64,000 bases of DNA, from contig NZ_BOOY01000001.1 in assembly GCF_016863475.1 (NCBI RefSeq), positions 1 to 64,000 of the forward strand, in the 5' to 3' direction. The notes below the pieces were generated by a model. It saw only the letters and a list, made by a program, of their open reading frames with translations. It was not told the origin of the DNA and did no database searches. Below, piece after piece: positions 60,786 to 64,000 of the stretch. Source of the stretch: Spirilliplanes yamanashiensis (GTDB lineage Bacteria; Actinomycetota; Actinomycetes; Mycobacteriales; Micromonosporaceae). The stretch's first letter is position 1; each line of letters begins with the position of its first letter. The translations under genes were made by a program, and so were the position numbers.

Positions 60786-62159
60786 ATGGTCCAGCAGTCA
60801 ACCCGGCGGAGCAGGTCCCGCCGGATGCCCGCGCGCATCCTCGTCGCCGGCCTCCTCGCCGCCGCGGGCACCACCGCGGTCGTCACCGGCACCGCCTCCC
60901 CGGCGTGGGCGTGCCACGGCCTCCTGTACGGCAACCCGGTCCGCAGCACCAGCGGCTTCACCTTCGAGGTGACGTCGTCGTTCCCCAGCGCCTCCAACAT
61001 CACCGTGCAGGCGAACAACGGCACCGCCACCATCAGCGGGACCAGCTGGACCAACGGCGCCCCGCCGCTCGTCGCCACCGTCACCGGCCTCAACCCCGGC
61101 CAGAGCTCCACCGTGCAGGTCAACGCCGACCTCTCCAACGGCGGCACCGCCTGCTCCTCGTACGCGAACAGCGCCACCACCGCCCCGGCGCAGGCGCCGG
61201 CGACCGGTGCGGCCACCGCCACCGCCACCGGCTTCACCTTCACCATCACGAACTACAACGGCGCCGTGTACGACTACACGTTCAGCGAGACCAACGGCGC
61301 GACCGCCACCGACGACGGCAACGGCCTCGTGACCGTCACCGGCCTCGCCGCGGGCGCCTCCTCCACGGTCACCGTCACCGCGACCGCGAAGAACAACAGC
61401 GGCTTCACCGGTTCCGCGAACACCGCCGTCACCGGCACCGCCACGCCGCCCGCCCCGGCCGCGCCGGACGCGCCGGCCAAGCCGACCACCGTCGCCGGCG
61501 ACAGCTCCGCCGCCATCACCTGGGCCCCGCCCGCCGCGAACGGCTCCACCATCACCGGGTACGTCGTCACCGCCGCGCCCGGCGGCGCCACCTGCACCGG
61601 CGGCGCCGGCGCCACCACCTGCCTCATCGGCGGCCTCAGCAACGGCGTCGCCTACCGGTTCACGGTGACCGCGACCTCCGACCAGGGACCGTCGCCCGCC
61701 AGCGCGGCCAGCAACACCACCACGCCCGTGCGCACCGCCAACAAGGACATCGCCATCGACCGGGCGTCGGTGGAGCCCGGCGGCACCGTCACCCTGCGCG
61801 CGGAGGGCTACCGGCCCGGCGCGTCCGTCCGGTTCACGTTCTACTCGACCCCGGTGGTCCTCGGGTCCGCCACCGCCGGCGGCAACGGCGTCGCCACGCT
61901 CACCGCCGCGCTGCCCGCCGGCGCCGCGCTCGGCGCGCACACCGTCCGCGCCCTCGGCGTCGGGGCGAGCGGGCGCCCGCTCAGCCAGGACATCGACGTG
62001 CGCGTCGCCGCCGCCACGGGCGGCGGCGGGGGCGACGAGGACGAGGGCGGCCTGCCCGTCACCGGCCCGGGCGCCACGGCCACCGCCGGCGTCGCCCTGG
62101 CACTCCTGCTCGCCGGCGCCGCCCTGGTGCTGGCCACGCGGCGCCGCCGCACCGTCTGA
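60786..62159 (+). CDS. Sortase-anchored surface protein with Ig-like and fibronectin III domains
   Basis: A 457-residue exported protein. A signal peptide with Arg-rich start (to about 43, ending SPAWA) precedes two similar Ig-like repeats (about 46-135 and 138-215), a fibronectin III domain (about 225-315; AAITWAPPAANGSTITGYVV, VAYRFTVTATSDQGPSP) and another sandwich (about 320-405). The C-terminus is a sorting signal: LPVTG near 422-426, a hydrophobic helix and RRRR. It should be covalently attached to peptidoglycan by a class E/F-type sortase. Adhesion or matrix binding is inference. ATG 60786 has GGAG upstream; ATG 60723 is an alternative. Confidence 0.88.
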   Translation: MVQQSTRRSRSRRMPARILVAGLLAAAGTTAVVTGTASPAWACHGLLYGNPVRSTSGFTFEVTSSFPSASNITVQANNGTATISGTSWTNGAPPLVATVTGLNPGQSSTVQVNADLSNGGTACSSYANSATTAPAQAPATGAATATATGFTFTITNYNGAVYDYTFSETNGATATDDGNGLVTVTGLAAGASSTVTVTATAKNNSGFTGSANTAVTGTATPPAPAAPDAPAKPTTVAGDSSAAITWAPPAANGSTITGYVVTAAPGGATCTGGAGATTCLIGGLSNGVAYRFTVTATSDQGPSPASAASNTTTPVRTANKDIAIDRASVEPGGTVTLRAEGYRPGASVRFTFYSTPVVLGSATAGGNGVATLTAALPAGAALGAHTVRALGVGASGRPLSQDIDVRVAAATGGGGGDEDEGGLPVTGPGATATAGVALALLLAGAALVLATRRRRTV

Positions 62160-62168
62160 CCGGACCGC

Positions 62169-62205
62169 GCGAGGCCCCGGGGGAACGCACCCCCCGGGGC
62201 CTCGC
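62169..62205. terminator. Bidirectional hairpin after the LPVTG protein gene
   Basis: A perfect 15-bp stem (62169-62183 with 62191-62205) with seven-base loop sits between the convergent stops of the surface protein gene and the small disordered protein gene. Confidence 0.8.
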
Positions 62206-62209
62206 CGCG

Positions 62210-62515
62210 TCACAGCCCGGACGGCGTGCCCGGGGAGTCGTCCGTCGAGCCCTGCCCGAAGTTGCTGCGCCGGCCCGACACCGCCGGGTCCGGCGTCAGG
62301 TTCGGCTGGCCGCCCTGCTCACCGGCCTGCGGCTCGGACTGCTCGTCACTGTCGTACGCGGGTGTGTCGTTGCCGCCGCCCGTGCGGGTCGCGTCCCGGG
62401 CCGTCGGGTCCTGCGCGGCCCGCTGCTCGGCCACGTCGGTCGCGGTGCCCTCCGCCATCGGGTCGCCGCCGTCGAGCGGCAGGTCGTTGCCGGAGCTCCG
62501 TGGGTGATCGGACAT
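62210..62515 (-). CDS. Small disordered hydrophilic protein, unknown
   Basis: A 101-residue protein rich in Gly, Asp, Gln, Ser and Thr (SDHPRSSGNDLPLDGGDPMA, then DATRTGGGNDTPAYDSDEQS) with no hydrophobic core. ATG 62515 has a GGAGG ribosome site with good spacing, which is the best evidence that it is translated. Unfolded proteins of this kind in actinobacteria are often stress-related, but no function is assigned. Confidence 0.65.
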   Translation of the reverse strand: MSDHPRSSGNDLPLDGGDPMAEGTATDVAEQRAAQDPTARDATRTGGGNDTPAYDSDEQSEPQAGEQGGQPNLTPDPAVSGRRSNFGQGSTDDSPGTPSGL

Positions 62516-62578
62516 GGCTGCCTCCGTTTCGCCTGGTGAACGTGTCATGCCCACCGGCCGGGCAACCATGCGCCGCCG

Positions 62579-64000
62579 TCAGTCGTCGTCGGTGATCGTG
62601 CCCGTCGCCGTCGGGTCCGCCAGCCGCACGCCGGCCGCCAGGCCCGCCACCACCAGCGACAACCGCTCGTCCCGCTCCGCCCGGGCGTCCGCCCGCACCG
62701 TCACCTCGATCACCGCCGACGTCGCGCCCGCCGGGACCGTCACGCAGCCCGCCCACGGCTCGAAGTCCGCGAACGCCACCGCCGACAGCCCCAGCGTGAA
62801 CCCGCACACCGGCAGCGCCGCGTCGACCGGCCGGCTCAGCGTCACCGGGAACCGCAGCACCCCCGCGCCCTCCGCCGCCGACGCGTCGCCCACCGACAGC
62901 GCCGGCGTGGACCGGAACCGCGCCACCTGCGGGTCGTGGTCGCTGGACCCGCGCGAACCGTCGCCCGCGAACTCCGCCGGCCAGTCCGCGTTGACGTGCG
63001 CCGCGCGCATCTCCACCAGGTCGCCCAGCAGGGCGTCGTTGACGAAGACGTGGTCGAGCGTCTGCGCCTGACCGTCGAACACGTACGAGTACGCCGACGC
63101 CGCCGGCAGCCTTTCCCACAGGTTCGTCAGGCCCGCGTCGTCGTACAGGGCGGCCAGCTGGTCGCCCGGCGCCGCCGGGGTCGGGTCGTCCGGCCGCGGG
63201 AACACGTTCAGGTCGCCGCCGTACACCACCCGCTCGCCCGCCGGCAGCGCGGTCACGATCGCGGCGCCGTACCGGGCCTGCTCGCGGCGCTGCCCCACGC
63301 GGGCGTCCGGCGTCGACGAGAAGTGGTTGCTGACCGCCCACAGCGGGTAGCCGCCGGTCGGCGTCCGCACCGTGAACAGGGCCACCTGCGGCGCGCGGGT
63401 GTACACGTTCGGGCCGTCCACCCCCGTCGAGGTGTCCATGTCGGACGGGCGCACCGCGTTCAGCGCCTTCGGGTTCGACACCTGCGCGTTCGACGGCAGC
63501 GCCGCCGCCCGGTACTCCACCCGGGGATCGGCGGTCAGCACCGACCGCGGCGCCGCCAGCGCCATCCGGTCCGTCCGGTACAGGAACGCCGCCGTGATGC
63601 CGCGGTCGTCGGCGCCCGTCCGGTCGTACGCCGCCCGATACTCCGGCCCGCCGGCCGCCGCGACGGCCAGCGCCAGCTCCTGCAACGTGTCCGGCGCGCC
63701 GTCCGCGTCGTTCGCCGCCCCGCACACCAGCTCGCCGCCCGACACCGCGCAGATGTCCTGGTCCTCCGCCTCCTGCACCAGGATCAGGTCCGGCGCGTGC
63801 AGATCCGCCACGATCTGGTCCGCCAGCGCCGCCAGCTGCGCCGTGTACTCCGCCGCCGACGCCGGCACGTAGTCGAACGGCGGCCGCACCCCCGGGCAGC
63901 CCGGGTTGCCGGCGAAGTCGCAGCCGTCGAACGGGTCGTCGCGGAAGTCGTACAGGTTCTCCACGTTGTACGTGGAGATCGCCACCTCCGCGGCGCGCCG
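62579..64000 (-). CDS. Endonuclease/exonuclease/phosphatase-family protein, N-terminus outside window
   Basis: At least 473 residues; the start lies beyond the right edge. ISTYNVENLYDFRDDPFDG opens the EEP fold, LILVQEAEDQDICA has the catalytic Glu, WAVSNHFSS and VVYGGDLNVFPRPDDPT carry active-site His and Asp/Asn, and SYVFDGQAQTLDHVFVND and SSDHDPQVARF the final Asp-His. The last 120 residues (VGDASAAEGAGVLRFPVTLS, ending TGTITDDD) form a Calx-beta-like domain. The layout fits secreted NucH/ExeM-type nucleases; extracellular DNA degradation is probable. Confidence 0.85.
   Translation of the reverse strand, partial: RRAAEVAISTYNVENLYDFRDDPFDGCDFAGNPGCPGVRPPFDYVPASAAEYTAQLAALADQIVADLHAPDLILVQEAEDQDICAVSGGELVCGAANDADGAPDTLQELALAVAAAGGPEYRAAYDRTGADDRGITAAFLYRTDRMALAAPRSVLTADPRVEYRAAALPSNAQVSNPKALNAVRPSDMDTSTGVDGPNVYTRAPQVALFTVRTPTGGYPLWAVSNHFSSTPDARVGQRREQARYGAAIVTALPAGERVVYGGDLNVFPRPDDPTPAAPGDQLAALYDDAGLTNLWERLPAASAYSYVFDGQAQTLDHVFVNDALLGDLVEMRAAHVNADWPAEFAGDGSRGSSDHDPQVARFRSTPALSVGDASAAEGAGVLRFPVTLSRPVDAALPVCGFTLGLSAVAFADFEPWAGCVTVPAGATSAVIEVTVRADARAERDERLSLVVAGLAAGVRLADPTATGTITDDD

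Noticed and set aside
1-64000. tRNA, rRNA, riboswitch (for example cobalamin or SAM) and insertion-sequence signals
   Set aside because: I looked for tRNA arms, transposase motifs, terminal inverted repeats and B12-box-like sequence near hem and other genes and saw none that I can support by eye.

Overview
The window is very GC-rich, with G or C in nearly every third codon position. It combines flagellar genes (flgN-flgK-flgL-fliW-csrA) and a chemoreceptor with hallmark actinobacterial genes: mshA of mycothiol synthesis, a senX3-regX3 phosphate-type two-component system, a bldN-type developmental sigma factor with its putative anti-sigma partner, and the small ribosomal protein bS22. Flagella plus csrA/fliW plus bldN fit a zoospore-forming member of the Micromonosporaceae such as Actinoplanes or a relative. 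This assignment is inference from gene content; no rRNA is present. I see no tRNA, rRNA, insertion sequence, prophage or CRISPR array. The right edge cuts through a gene, and a leftward gene probably starts just beyond the left edge.

Layout. 0.28-3.8 kb: end of a flagellar cluster (FlgN chaperone, hook-filament junction proteins FlgK and FlgL, the FliW/CsrA translational switch). 3.9-15.6 kb: a two-domain glycosyltransferase, an antibiotic-kinase-like gene, a MocR regulator divergent from a LysE exporter, an M23 peptidase, a chemoreceptor with a sigma-28-like promoter, a PHP-domain protein, an SRPBCC protein, an orphan membrane histidine kinase and a small zinc-ribbon-like protein. 15.8-19.9 kb: secreted subtilase, single-domain response regulator, and secreted DNRLRE-GH26 enzyme. 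19.9-25.9 kb: methyltransferase/SDR pair, mshA-ybjN, a two-HTH MerR regulator and divergent DUF6194 gene, and a secreted FAD oxidase. 26-30.6 kb: a SAP/Rho-N-like basic protein and a leftward operon of two tandem MFS exporters plus a tandem-GNAT protein. 30.7-35.1 kb: gpm, then phoU divergent from senX3-regX3. 35.2-43.6 kb: CBM2/beta-helix enzyme, AraC/GATase1 regulator, a cysteine-cluster protein, an unrecognised 1066-residue exported protein, a TIM-barrel isomerase-like protein and a CGNR regulator. 43.7-47.6 kb: proline dehydrogenase, excisionase-type HTH protein, bS22, epimerase and acyltransferase. 47.7-54.6 kb: exported CHRD-like and propeller-like proteins, rsbN-like/bldN, acyl-CoA synthetase, glutaredoxin-like protein and a HAD phosphatase. 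54.7-60.4 kb: rex-hemA-hemC-hemD-hemB, the heme pathway from glutamyl-tRNA to uroporphyrinogen III, behind a near-perfect Rex operator. 60.4-64 kb: a possible broken small gene, an LPVTG surface protein, a disordered small protein and a secreted nuclease-like protein.

The order mshA-ybjN-gpm-senX3-regX3-isomerase-HTH-bS22-epimerase-acyltransferase-glutaredoxin-hemACDB follows the Rv0486-Rv0512 region of Mycobacterium tuberculosis as I remember it. The bldN/rsbN-HAD-rex-hem part follows the Streptomyces arrangement. Lineage-specific secreted enzymes and transporters sit between these conserved blocks.

Two sequence-level themes recur. At least twenty genes have a NANNNT hexamer exactly 5-7 bases before the start codon, as expected for leaderless transcripts. 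Many convergent gene pairs share one long GC-rich hairpin that overlaps one or both stop codons.
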